Assembly: GCA_963920635.1 (NCBI GenBank)
Contig: OY987301.1
Span: 14,042,501 to 14,106,500 of the forward strand
Length of the DNA: 64,000 nucleotides
From: Pseudeuparius sepicola
Lineage: Eukaryota; Arthropoda; Insecta; Coleoptera; Anthribidae
Direction of reading: 5' to 3'
Shown: positions 38,569 to 50,399 of the stretch, one piece after another
Numbering within the stretch: the first letter of the stretch is position 1
How the letters are laid out: every line of letters starts with the position of its first letter
Notes under the pieces: generated by a model
What the model was told of the DNA's origin: nothing
Seen by the model: only the letters and a program-made list of their open reading frames with translations
Database searches by the model: none
Position numbers and translations under genes: made by a program

Positions 38569-40106
38569 AACATACTACTAGCGACAGTGGCTTTAGGTTA
38601 CTTCCCCTGACATAGAATGTTTGTAAGAAATAAGTAAGGTGTAAGGTAAGTAGGTAACTCATATCATTTTTTGATTACCTACTCATTTTTTCCCATAATA
38701 TAGCGAAAAGCAAAGGCATTTAAAAATTAACTTAACTAGGTATTGTATTTTGTATTATATCTACTTCTACTAGTGAGTATAATAATAATAGCTATACCTA
38801 ATGTTTTCATGTAGCCATTTGGGGTCACATAAACCGTATTGTGCTCATAGTAAAACTTTTCACTACACGGTCCGCAAACTGTCACAATGCTGGTTGGTGA
38901 TCCAAAAGTAAATAAATTTTGGTCCATTCACGGGCAAGTGACTTTCTACACGGACAATCTCGACCTTTCTTGGGAACTATAGTAAAAACGTGTCTATTGT
39001 ACCCAACATTCCATTCAAGGCGTAGGGTGTAGGTATATTAAATCTTAAGTAATAAATGCGTGTCATCGTTCATAAATCACACTTTCGAAGGAATTTCTTT
39101 GGTGTGAAAGAGTTCTAATACCTCTAATGGTTCTGCCATTGAGAAACCACTTCAAATTCTATAATGCCCTGCCTATACCTACCTCTATGGCTTTCGGACT
39201 ATTTTGCCCTTTCCTTTATAGCTCACAAATACCAGATACAGATGTAGATACAAAATAAAATTGTATACTTACAGAAAGTAAGCAGATCATTATGGGTGAT
39301 CTGTGAAGAATATGCCATATAATCAAGTATTATTTTAAAACGGTAGCATGGTGTTTGTTTTCCGTTTTCTGTATTAGTGGGAAATTTTTGGGACGTTTCG
39401 ATTAAGTTTATCCGATTTTCAAATATTTCCAAAGCATTTCAGATTTTTAATTTAAATAAAAAAAAACAATTTTCCCAACTAATATACTATATAAGGTCTT
39501 ATATTATAGAAATGTTAGTTGGCGAGGTAAATTCATAAAACTTGGGATATTTATTGGGTTATAGGTAGTGCCGATTAAAGCTACCTACGTTGCCAAATTT
39601 TCTATAACAAATCGCTTATAGCATTTTTTTAAAAATATATCCTATCGAAAAAATCATACTTAAAAAATATGACATACCTCTTTAAGCATTATTTTAAAAA
39701 GATAAAACTCTTCTTTGCCATTTGGACATTGGGGTATCAGGGGGTGCTGAATAAAGGTACGTTGCCAGTTTTCCGATAAAAAAATCACTAATAGGATTTT
39801 CCAAAAAATCGCCTGGAAAAAAAGCATAGCGGGCCGTGGAAAATAAACAAAGCCTGCCTGAATTGAATACCCAAACTTCAAATTTGAACTCTACTGCTCT
39901 ACAATCAATTGTCATTTGTGATCATGTGCTTTGCCAAATAATATTCATTTTGAGTTTTCTGGGCTCACTAGAATGCGTGTTCGCACTCAAAATCGAAGCA
40001 CCGCGTCGATATGGACACCGAACAAAAGCTCCAGAGGAAAAATGCACTGTTTAAAATAAAAATTATTAATAAAAACATATTTTTAAACAAACCTATAAAT
40101 TTAAAA
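38569..40106. other. AT-rich intergenic DNA
   Basis: No gene seen. 39560-39840 has loosely repeated blocks (ACGTTGCCA, TATAGCA and TCACTAATAGGAT variants). 38862-38883 shares a 22-bp word with 51604-51625. Confidence 0.4.
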
Positions 40107-41148
40107 ACAAGCTTTTATGCTCTAAAAAGAAGAAAATAATCAAAAAATTCAAACCATAGCAAACCCATAATTTTGTTACATTATAAAATTGTATATGATA
40201 TATGAAAGCTCTTGTCGCGAGATTTTCGTGTGTAAATTTGTTTTATAGAAAAATATATTTTCTAGTTAGCATTACTTTCTAGATTATGGGTTTGCTTTGG
40301 TTTGAATTTTTTGATTATTTTCTTCTTTTTAGAGCATTTAGGAAAATAAAAGCTTGTTTTTTTTTAAAATTTTTATTAATAATTTTATTTTCTACTTTTT
40401 AGTTCTACCATTTATTCCTTTACTCAATGGTTCTACTCTTCAAGCCCTTTCATTTGATACCCATATTAAGGGGGTTGACAAAAAATACATCATCCGCCAT
40501 CTTATGGCGACGGCCATTTTGAAAGTATTACAATATTGAGTATTGTATACAGGGTTAACTATGACTTAGTACAAAAATTTTTACCACGTGCGCAGGGTGG
40601 CTTAAGAAAACAGAAAAATATTTTTAGATTTTTTTTACGATCTTTAAAAAAACGGGTAAAGACCCCTATTTTCCCTGTAAATCCCCGCCTTTAATGACGT
40701 CATCCAATTTGGCTTCTGAAGGTACTGACAGCTGAAGTGATTTTCCGCGGTGTTGCCGTTGATTTAGGAACGGTGAAAATACCTTTTTACTCAAACAAAT
40801 TTAAAAAATACATAAATAACAATCGATTTGAATCTGTACAGATGCAGCGCTATTAGATTCCCCTTACCTTAGCTCGTATCCGGACCGGTTCCTACTCTCG
40901 CGGAAAGCTCATTACCGCGACACCACAAGCCGTCTCCCTTAATACCCCCGGAGCTCCTCTGATGAATTCTTGTCCACCATCTAACCTCTTCTGAAGCATA
41001 GATAAAGGATTTATTGTTCTGAAGCCTCGGCGGTATGAATTAAGCGACGTATCGGCCCGGTCGAGTCTATGAAACGTTTTTTCGACTGCTCCGCGTTGCC
41101 CCGTTCGTCATTTCATAACTTCCTAGCTAGGCAACTAACTGTACATAC

Positions 41149-42129
41149 AAGGTTTGTTCCAACAGGGCCAATAACCGTGCTCAAGCACGTTCAGCGCATG
41201 CGCACTACCCCACTGGCTGTTCCAACTGAATTATGTACCTACCGACACGGGACGATACACGCACTGTTCCAGCCGATTTATGGATCATTTGTGTATCGTC
41301 CTTGTACGATAAAAACGGTGCCTGGTCTAAAGCAATAACCGCGTGTACTGACATGCGCAGTGTATGGTCGTGTGACAGAGATAAACATTAACATCATATT
41401 TTTGTTTTTACGTAGATAGGTTTAAATCGATGGCTGGGGTCGTGTTTTTTATTTCTTGTTGGTTTTTGGCTTGTTGGGTAGGGCGGGGAATCGTTGAACA
41501 ATTTTTCCGTTCCATCTGAAATTTTCTTTGGGATCATTTGTTCCAACTCGAATTTACGTACCGTCACAGAACTGTACATGAACTAGATGATAACCCTTAA
41601 AGAACGCATGCGCTAGTTTTGCACCGTTCATGTGCGATCCCAAAGAAAATTTCAGATGGAACGGATTGTGAATCAAATCGACCAAATCACGTTTTGCGAC
41701 CGCACCTAACCTGCGTGTTTAATATGTGGCTAACCGAATGTTCGGTGGGCTAACCTCACTCTTCACTCTAAAAAATTATTGTTCAACGATTCCCCGCCCT
41801 ACCCAACAAGCCAAAAACCAACAAGAAATAAAAAACACGATCCCAGCCATCGATTTAAAACCATCTACGTAAAAACAAAAATATGAGGTTATTGTTTATC
41901 TCTGTCACATGACTACATTGCGCATGTCAGTACACGCGGTTATTGCTTTAGACCAGGCACCGTTTTTATCGTACAAGGACGATACACAAATGATCCATAA
42001 ATCGGCTGGAACAGTGCGTGTATCGTCCCGTGTCGGTAGGTACATAATTCAGTTGGAACAGCCAGCGGGGTAGTGCGCATGCGCTGAACGTGCTTGAGCA
42101 CGGTTATTGGCCCTGTTGGAACAAACCTT
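41149..42129. repeat. Long palindrome inside the mariner element, 981 bp
   Basis: Ends AAGGTTTGTTCCAAC and GTTGGAACAAACCTT. The arms are near-identical inverted copies for about 250 bp, then interrupted matching blocks up to a shared GATCCCAAAGAAAATTTC pair near the centre. TTTGTTCCAAC recurs internally at about 41536. Mirrored open frames in the arms (41069-41338 and 41940-42134) are shadows. No clear TSD, so it could be a nested foldback or part of the mariner's own 5' region. Confidence 0.7.
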
Positions 42130-42236
42130 TTCAAGTTTGGCTAGTAGCCGACGGAGGGCATTTGCGAATGTAACATGGCGTTATTTCCCAGTTTTGTCTT
42201 GATTTTCGCGGCAAATCGTTCAGCGTCTTTGTGAAA

Positions 42237-43555
42237 ATGCCGGAGTATTCGAACGCCGAGTTAACGGACATGGTTATAATGTACGGGAGATGCGATGAAA
42301 GTGCACATCGAGCTGCAGCAGAATACCGTATTCGTTTTCCTAACAGGGCAAATATGCCTAACCCACGTACTTTCGTGAACATTGTACAACGTATGCGAAA
42401 CACTGGTGTTTTGCAAGCTCGAGGGGGTGGGCCTGGAGGGCAAATGAACATGGACGATGTTGAGTCAGTGCTTGATTTGGTGGAAGAGCAACCTTCCATA
42501 AGCACTACAGCTATTGCAAGGAGATTGGGAATATCTCAGAACAAGGCAAGTAAAATAAAACCAATAAAACTGACTTCTACCAAAGACTATCCCATGTGAT
42601 GGGATTGTCTTTGCTTGCACCTAATACCTACATAAAATTTAAAATGTAACGATACAATTATTTACAGGCATGGAGGATTCTAAGGGAAAACGGCCTTCAC
42701 CCTTATCACATACAAAAGGTCCAAGCATTAGAAGCAAATGATTTTCCGGTGAGAATGACCTACTGCACTTGGCTACGTGATCGAATCGCCCAAGACCCAA
42801 ACTTTGTTTTCAACATTCTTTGGACAGACGAATGCTGCTTCACACGTGCTGGGGTTTTAAACACGTATGTAAATTTTTACTTACTTATAGCTTTCTCTCC
42901 TCCATATTATCTTTTTTATTTATTATAAAATTGGCTATGTCAATCCTAACGCCTTCGCCAAAATTGTGAATATTTCTAATTTTTGTTTTTTTTTTTTAGA
43001 CACAACAGCCATATTTGGTCCGATGAGAACCCACATGCTGTTCGGCGGTTTAATTTCCAACGTCGGTTTTCCATCAATGTTTGGGCTGGAGTTTATGGAG
43101 ATCGATTAATTGGACCATACATTCTACCGGAAAATTTAAACGCTGAACGATACTTGTATTTTCTGACAAATGTTTTGTTTGATAATTTGCCACTACAAGT
43201 ACTGCATGACATGTGGTTTATGCACGATGGTGCACCAGCCCATTTTGCGAGACCTGTTCGTGCACTTTTAGACGACCAATGCCCCAACCGTTGGATCGGA
43301 AGAGGAGGGCCCATTGCATGGCCGCCGCGATCACCAGATTTGAATCCAATGGATTTTTGTATTTGGGGATTCATGAAGGCGATTGTGTACGAGCAGGAAA
43401 TCGACAACGAGCAGCAGTTACGTGAACGAATTGAAGGTGCAGCTGTTCAAATCCGAAATAATCATGGACTTTTTGCACGTATCCGGACTTCTTTAGTTAA
43501 CCGAGTGAATTTGTGCATCGAAGTTAACGGCGGCCTCTTTGAACAGCTACTGTAG
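42237..43555 (+). CDS. Tc1/mariner transposase, DD41D, three exons, 353 aa, intact
   Basis: Seen: exons 42237-42545, 42668-42864 and 43000-43555 join to 1062 nt without a stop. Intron 1 has a GC-AG border (AAG^GCAAGT ... TTACAG); using the nearby GT instead shifts the frame and soon stops. Intron 2 is GT-AG. An N-terminal helix-turn-helix (DUF4817-like, MPEYSNAELTDM...YG) is followed by a second HTH (TTAIARRLGISQNKAWRIL). The catalytic aspartates are D157 (WTDE), D245 (HDGAPAH) and D287 (SPDLNPMDF), so 41 residues separate the last two. Family knowledge: these aspartates bind Mg for cut-and-paste transposition at TA in the nucleus. Start is the ATG at 42237, as in relatives. TIRs flank the gene. 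Confidence 0.9.
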
Positions 43556-44242
43556 TGCTTTGCATGTGCATTTGTGCAATGTGTGCTAGTGCAGTTGTGA
43601 TTTTTCGGTTACCCTTCGGGGTTTTCCTGGCGGAGGGGATCTACCTCGTCGTGGTCGTCAGGCTGAGTACCTCGCTTCAAACAAAAGGAATAGCAGAGGG
43701 AAACCAAGAGATCCCCAACAGATTTAAAAAATGTGAATGTTGTGTTGTGTGACTTTTAATGTAAAAAAGCAAGAAAACAGAAAATGGTGCAAACAATCCT
43801 GGAAATGTCAGTAAGGTAGGTGTTTCATAGGCATTCTACATGTTCCTCAGAAAGTAATCGTTTTTAAAAGGAAATCGAAATTTTGTGGTGAATCCTCGGA
43901 TAAATTGATAGACGTGGCAACGCCGCGCTATTGACATATGCGAAATTTTTAGACATGTCGCGCGGGCGTCCATAGGCGGCGTTTTTTGAGGGGTTTAATA
44001 CAATTTGAAAAAAAATTTTTTTAGGCTTAAGACAAATGTTAGAAAATTTTTGAAAATTTATTTTAGCAAGTCTAATTTTTCTTTATCTGCCATAAAAATT
44101 TTTGTACTAAGTGATAGTTAACCCTGTATATTATATTGTCACCGGAACTAAAGGTTTATGCAAAATTTCAGCTCAATCAGATGTCAGGAAGTGGTTCTAA
44201 TTCAGCTTGCAAGATTTGACCTAAACTAAACATATATACATA

Positions 44243-45472
44243 CAGTGTGTTTCACTTCAAGTCGAGACAATTCATTATTTTTTTACGGGTTGACCGATTT
44301 TCAAAAACTTTTTTTTTTAAAATATAGTGCTCCGTAAGATCTATATTTTGACACTAATTTTTCTCAGATTCGTCTTTTCCATGACCTACTACGATCAAAA
44401 TTATACCCCCAAAAACTGCAAAAGTACATTAGGCATTTTTTTTTTTAGGAAAAAAATGAATAGCACAGTCGTATTGGCCATACCCGAAAACCCCACATAC
44501 CAAGTTTCACTTTCATAACTTATACAGGGCGTTCACAAAATAGCTTCAAACATAGCAAAAATACGGTTTTTCGGAGTACTCTGTACAAACACCGAGAGAT
44601 ATTTTAAAATTATTTCTTTGCAGTTTGATTAGGGCTCACATAAGCTATCAATTCCCACAATTTTATGGCCCTGCCTTAGACAGGGCGTTCGCATTAAAAA
44701 TACAAAAATTGAAAAAAATCGATTTTTCTCTTGGTGTTTTTTTTACATTTTTTTTCTACAATTTTAACTTATGCCTATTAAAAAACATAAACAATATTAA
44801 ATTTTAGAAAGTATTTTCAATAAAGGGCACCCTGGATACGTGGATACCAATCAATTTTTAAATTTTTTCAAATAAAAAATGGGGTGCTTTTTATTGAAAA
44901 TACTTTCTAAAATTTAATATTGTTTATGTTTTTTAATAGGCATAAGTTAAAATTGTAGAAAAAAAATGTAAAAAAAAAACACCAAGAGAAAAATCGATTT
45001 TTTTCGATTTTTGTATTTTTAATGCGAACGCCCTGTCTAAGGCAGGGCCATTAAATCGTGGGAATTGATAGCTTATGTGAGACCTAGTCAAACTGCAAAG
45101 AAATAATTTTAAAATATCTCTCGGTGTTTGTACAGAGTACTCCGAAAAACCGTATTTTTGCTATGTTTGAAGCTATTTTGTGAACGCCCTGTATAAGTTA
45201 TGAAAGTAAAACTTGGTATGTGGGGTTTTCGGGTATGGCCAATACGACTGTGCTATTCATTTCTTTCCTAAAAAAAAAATGCCTAATGTACTTTTGCAGT
45301 TTTTGGGGGTATAATTTTGATCGTAGTAGGTCATGGAAAAGACGAATCTGAGAAAAATTAGTGTCAAAATATAGATCTTACGGAGCACTATATTTTAAAA
45401 AAAAAAGTTTTTGAAAATCGGTCAACCCGTAAAAAAATAATGAATTTTCTCGACTTGAAGTGAAACACACTG
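44243..45472. mobile_element. Foldback element, CAGTGTGTTTCAC family, 1230 bp
   Basis: Nearly perfect inverted arms of about 590 bp meet in a small AT-rich spacer near 44840-44880. TA on both sides. Arms contain GGGCGTTCGCATTAAAAATA and AAAAACTGCAAAAG blocks. No coding capacity: open frames across the arms are mirrored. A diverged copy lies at 17523-18447. Nested in copy C of the 123-bp-repeat element. Confidence 0.85.
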
Positions 45473-45709
45473 TAGATAGTTCACCATACATTGCAAGTTA
45501 AATAAAAGCTTGTAAAAAAGGAGGATAGCGCCAGGGCCGAACGCCGAACTCGTCTCTTTTTTGAAGGCCAAATTGTCAACGCACTCGCTTATTCTGTGTG
45601 GTCAGATTTGGCGGCCTCTATATAGACTTCCTGTACAATGTAATTATTTTTTATAGGTTCCCACTAGCCACTAATGTTTTTACATTGCTTATTAGCTCTT
45701 CCCCGGACT

Positions 45710-46489
45710 CACGGGCGTAGCCAGGATTTAGTTTTTTTTGGGGGGGGGGGTTAGTTTGAGAAGTAAATAAAACAACAAAAATATACTTACATGAAATTTA
45801 ATATCTATATATTCATCCGAAAAACTACGACATATTTATAAAGTTCTTAACTTTAAATGAAGTGGATAAATTAATTTCGTTCCTCTGCGCTAAATCTAAA
45901 ACCATTAAAGAAGAAATCTTCGGCTTTTTCTTTTAAATATATCCACTACTTCATCTGCATGAATTTCTGTTCCATAGTGAATGTTCATTAACCATTAAGT
46001 CTGTTTTCACTTGTAGTGTTTCGTAAATAGTTTTTCAGTCTCCCTACTCACTTACACGGTACACTTAATTCTCTTCACTATTCGTTCACCACTTTTCACT
46101 TTTATTCGCTTCGAGTTCGCATGGAACAATACTGCCGTAAGCGCGGTCACGCGCCGCGGCGCCGCTTATACTATAGCAGCCCAGTAGCCGTCCAGAAACT
46201 TCCACGAACTTCCACAAAGTTCCGCTCATTTCGACCTAGGGGCGTGGCGAATAATCGAGAAACAACGCAAAGTGTCCCTACAATACAAAATAGTTCGGCT
46301 GCAACTGCGTCTGCCTCTCGTCAAAAGATGGCGCTAGGCGCTACTATTACTACATAATATCTTCAAACGTAATAATAATTTAACTCTTCTCTCCTCGTAT
46401 TTTTTCGGTATAATATTAGGTAATATTTTGCTTATTTCGGGGGGGGGGGGGGTTGAACCCCCGAAACCCCCCTCTTGGCTACGCCCGTG
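45710..46489. mobile_element. hAT element copy 1 (internally deleted), 780 bp, perfect 8-bp TSD
   Basis: TIRs CACGGGCGTAGCCA...TGGCTACGCCCGTG next to G/C runs, with duplicated target CCCGGACT at 45702-45709 and 46490-46497. The C-terminal transposase code is reduced to fragments at 45918-46040 (minus sense), with internal deletions relative to copies 2 and 3. Its promoter reads TATAGTATAA instead of TATATAA, an AC insertion that disrupts the TATA box. Confidence 0.95.
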
Positions 46490-46497
46490 CCCGGACT

Positions 46498-47040
46498 ATC
46501 CGCCACATCCACCGTCAACTTTAATTTACCGTCCAGCGTCGAGGGAAGCGAAACGCATCGCCTTATCTCATCGCCACCGAACGAACGGTCCGGGGGCCAA
46601 TTAAACCCGAAGGGGACTCGCCTCGAATTAGCGGGCGGGGTGGCAGGTATAAGGAGCGGGATGGAGCCGAAAAACGGAGGAAACCCCAAAACGGGCATAA
46701 TTAATTCGGGGGAACAAACTGGGGCCGCTGTTCGGAATGCGGCGGTGCCGGCTATCGCGCATACGGTAGCCGCCAGGTAGGAGGGTCCCCGCGGTCGTGT
46801 CGCTAACGAGATCGTTAAAAAAATACAGCGACGAGAAATCCGGACCCCGACGACACCAAATTAGTTTTTCAACGAAATCTCGGGAATAGGCGCTTGATTG
46901 CGGAGTTATTTGGTGTCGGGTTTCGTCATTATTGGTGTCTCCGTTTATTGTTTGATATTTTAAGTGTCCGTCCCAGATCTTCAGTGAGTTTGGGGCTAAA
47001 AAAATATGATCTATGATCTCCACTCCTTTTCAGCTGACAA
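46498..47040. other. GC-rich low-repeat island
   Basis: CpG-rich (GGTCCGGGGGCCAATTAAAC) with AATTAGCGG, GGCATAATTAATTCGG and ATTAGTTTTTC cores. Overlapping open frames on both strands with no domain. It directly abuts hAT copy 1. Candidate regulatory DNA. Confidence 0.3.
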
Positions 47041-47048
47041 AATTAGTA

Positions 47049-48589
47049 CAGTAAAACTAACACAAAATTAGGCCAAACCCAAATATCAAAAAAAAAATTC
47101 TTTTTAGCGCGAAATAGTTCCATACCCTCCTAAGAGTATTAGTACTAAAAAGTTACACTACCACCAGCGTCGGGTTTCGGGGGGAGGGGGTGAAAAGGGC
47201 AGGAAATTCTTATTTTTCACAGTTTTGCGTGAATATCTAGTAAACTATGATGTTTGTGATGTGAACAAGAATTGTTATATACAGAATTATGGTAAAGTGA
47301 ACGGTTTCCATGATATGGAGGGGTAAAGATTTCTTTGTTTTTATTTCACGTAGTTTTTGTTGAAAAAACTGATTACAGTATAAATTAGTAACTGAATAAT
47401 GCATGTAGAATATATATAGATATATCTATGCATATATAGATACATATTACACCCATAGATTGTTATTTTTTGTCACAACATAACCTCATAAGTAGGTATA
47501 TGACTGTAAATATGTCCAGCGTTCTGATTTCCATCCGTTCTTTTATGTCAAATCATTCCCATATCTAATTTATCCTTAGCTTGTAAAAATGAGAATGTCA
47601 TGAATAGGAAGCTCATGTGAAAAACAAGAAAATATATATTAAACAATCCTCATCGTATGCTTCTGCAGAGATGGATGCGTCCAAAACTGCGAGTGTCGAA
47701 GAAGTGGTCTCAACTGTTCAAGTATGTGCAGCAATTGCTTAGGACTTGCATGTCTCAATAGAGCTACTGTAATCATCGACGACGATTTAAATGATGATTC
47801 TCAAGTGGACGAAGAACACGAAGATTTGTTTCCTCTCACCAGCCCGAGTGAACTACTTGGTGCGGACTGATAATGCAATTAATGATTCACCTAAAACTTA
47901 TGACCTTTTGTATCATTTTGATTTCCCTCCCATTTTTTCAATATAGATTGTTTAATATATTTTCTTGTTTTTCACATGAGCTTCCTATTCATGACTTTCT
48001 CATTTTTACAAGCTAAGGACAAGTTAGATATGGGAATGATTTGACATAAACGAACGAATGGAAATCAGAACGCTATAATGAATGAGGGCAAAAAGTGAGT
48101 ACAAATTAACTAAGGCTACTAACTTGTATTGGATATATTTACAGTCTACTTATGAAGTTATGTTGTGACAAAAAATAACAATCTATGGGTGTAATATGTA
48201 TCTATATATGCATAGATATATCTAAATATATTCTACATACATTATTCAGTTACTACTTTATACTGTAATCATTTTAAGTTTTTTCAACAAAAACTACGTG
48301 AAATAAAAACCGTTCACTTTACCATAATTCTGTATATAACAATTCTTGTTCGGAATTTAATGTATATCATTTGCGTGTAGGATGACGTTTGCGCTAAACC
48401 TCATAGTTTACTAGATATTCACACAAAACTGTGAAAAATAAGAATTTCCTGCCCTTTTCACCCCCTCCCCCCGAAACACGACGCTGGTGGTGGTGTAACT
48501 TTTTAGTACTAACTCCTAAGAGGGTATGGAATTATTTCGGGCCAGAAAGAACTTTTTTTGGATGTTTGGGTTTTGGCCCAATTTTACTG
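47049..48589. mobile_element. TA-flanked foldback element with a protein-coding relic in its loop, 1541 bp
   Basis: CAGTAAAA...TTTTACTG ends next to TA. Arms of roughly 600 bp mirror each other through GGGGGGAGGGGGTGAAAAGG and the GGAAGCTCATGTGAAAAAC block. A spacer of about 300 bp (47649-47944) lies at the centre and carries the cysteine-rich fragment described separately. Confidence 0.8.
47643..47870 (+). pseudogene. Cysteine-rich C-terminal fragment in the foldback loop
   Basis: Open from 47643 to TGA at 47868-47870. It encodes a cluster of nine cysteines spaced C-x-C-x3-C-x3-C-x-C-x6-C-x3-C-x2-C-x4-C (residues CFCRDGCVQNCECRRSGLNC and on), then an acidic tail. It resembles CXC/tesmin-like tails seen in proteins of insect repetitive elements (from memory, not searched). 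No ATG, and TTCTGCAG just before could be a splice acceptor, but in another frame. Probably the remaining end of the parent element's protein. Confidence 0.5.
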
Positions 48590-50391
48590 TACTAAATTTT
48601 CAGAAACGTTATCGTACAATGACAAAGATGGCAGTAATTTAACCTGAACGTAAACCAATTTGATAGTCCATAACTGATGACTAAACATCGGCAAATATGT
48701 ATTTAAAAATGTAGAGTTGATGCGCATAAATATGCAAATATTTTGAAAGTAATATGCACAAAAATCTTGATATATACAGGGTGTTCAGCATAATAACCCA
48801 CCCAGAAAAGAAGCACACAGGGGAGCCCAAAATAAGGCGATTTAACGCAACTTACCTCTATACTAAGTTGCACCCCTGAGAAGTTATAGGCCTTGAAAGT
48901 GGGCTTCGAAATTTTTGAAAAAATCAATATCTCAGTTATTTTTAAACTTGGAAAAACCAAATTTGGTACACGTTGTGGGTGTACCAAGGGCATTAATCGG
49001 CAGAAAACATAGTTCAATTGTACCATTTTAATGGGTTGATACGGAGTGATGGATCCTAAAAATATGACAGAACTTTTTTGTTCGTTGGCCGACTTACGCA
49101 AAATTGTTCCTTTCAGTAATGAAGAATTTAATTATAAAACTTTTTTACTCTTGTTATTTCTCGCTTTCGCTAAAAACGCGAATAACTAAAAACACGTATT
49201 GCAGATGTGATATTTAAATTTTTTTAAAAGTTGGCTATGAAATTAAACGTCAAACTTGAATAACAACCATTTAATGGAAAAATAATCCAAATAAATGAAT
49301 AGGAATAAACACCCTGTACGTTATTAATTTATGTGAAAAGTAAAAAAACATAGACAACAATATCATCTAACATTTTTCTTTATTTCTTTCACAAGTGGCC
49401 AGCCGTCAAACAGTGTAACCGCATGCAAGTATTGGTGATATTATATTAGGCGACCATGCAGTCATTAATTTTTACTACAATATCTATATTCTCTCTCTCC
49501 TTCATCTCTTTTTACTACTAATACTAGGTTCATTTCATATGGTTAAAAAAGTGTTTTGTCTCGTATTTTTTATTGACGAGGCGCCTGTTCTCGAGCTACC
49601 CTTGTAAAACATATAAACGAACTCACTTGAAACACAGTGATATATACGGGCGCGATCTATTTCATAGCATTTACCACGCTCTGCTAATGGTAAAAATAAC
49701 AGACTTATCAGCAGAAATCACCCGTATAAAATTCAAAGGTTTTTATGCGGTCGACGTCGACCTAGTCAAGGAGGCAGCCAATAAGAAAGCGGCGTAGCGA
49801 TTTGATTGGTCGGCGTTTCGCAGATCCATGGAGCAGGTGTAGACGTAGGCCAGTTAGGCCAGTATAACCAGTGCCGTTCACGGAAATATGGATTGCGCTT
49901 TATTTTACGGATTTTGGTTTTGTTTACCTATAGATTTTTGTGTGGTGTTTATATTTTATTCTTTTTATTCTTTATTTATTTCTTTTTTAGAGCATATAAA
50001 TAAAATTTTTATAAGGATTTTTACAAAGCAAACGCAGCTCAAGGTTTTTTATGCTGTTCCAAGTGACTTAATTTATACCATACCTGCATATGAATTTACC
50101 ACATCATCACCAAGTAGGTACACAATTTTGACACCCTGTAGTTACAGATTCGTCCACGCTAATTTTTCTAATTCATTCTACTCGTGGTCTTAAAATTTAT
50201 AAATTTTCAAACAATTTTATTTTATGCTTAGTAGACTAAATTAACAAAAATATTTATAGGAACAATTTATGGAAACAATTCAATATGGATGGTATGCATT
50301 GGTGTGAAATACTTACTATGGTAGTACCGGCCTACCTTAAAGTTCCAGAAATTGAAAAACCCTAGACATCCTCTATTATAAAACACCAAGT
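48590..50391. other. Intergenic DNA with a possible small mariner MITE
   Basis: TACAGGGTGTTCAGCATAA (48777) and AAACACCCTGTA (49308) could be the ends of a MITE of about 540 bp, but only about 10 bp of TIR match. 49565-49800 is an open frame of 74 codons with a GTCGACGTCGAC palindrome and no known domain. No other gene recognised. Confidence 0.35.
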
Positions 50392-50399
50392 GATGTATA

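Larger units (their letters stand above)
40550..44126 (+). mobile_element. Tc1/mariner (DD41D) transposon with intact transposase, 3577 bp
   Basis: TIRs of 34 bp begin CAGGGTTAACTAT and match at 33 of 34 positions. They are flanked by TA at 40548-40549 and 44127-44128. The uninterrupted copy A reads ATTGTATATTGTATTGTC at the same place, so the empty site is visible. It contains a foldback element (41149-42129), a GC-rich stretch (about 40840-41148), the transposase gene and a 3' UTR. The intact gene and TIRs make it a candidate autonomous copy. Confidence 0.85.
40107..45513 (+). mobile_element. 123-bp tandem-repeat element, copy C, split by nested insertions
   Basis: Left part 40107-40549 (terminal hairpin plus one CATCCGCCATCTTATGGCG unit), middle 44127-44242 (CACCGGAACTAAAGG tail) and right end 45473-45513 (TTGCAAGTTAAATAAAAGCT). 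Put together, these follow copy A in order. The interruptions are the DD41D mariner (40550-44126) and a foldback element (44243-45472), each flanked by TA. Confidence 0.75.

Noticed and set aside
41069..41338. Open frame mirrored at 41940-42134
   Set aside because: Both lie in the arms of the same palindrome and encode the same shadow sequence on opposite strands. No domain.
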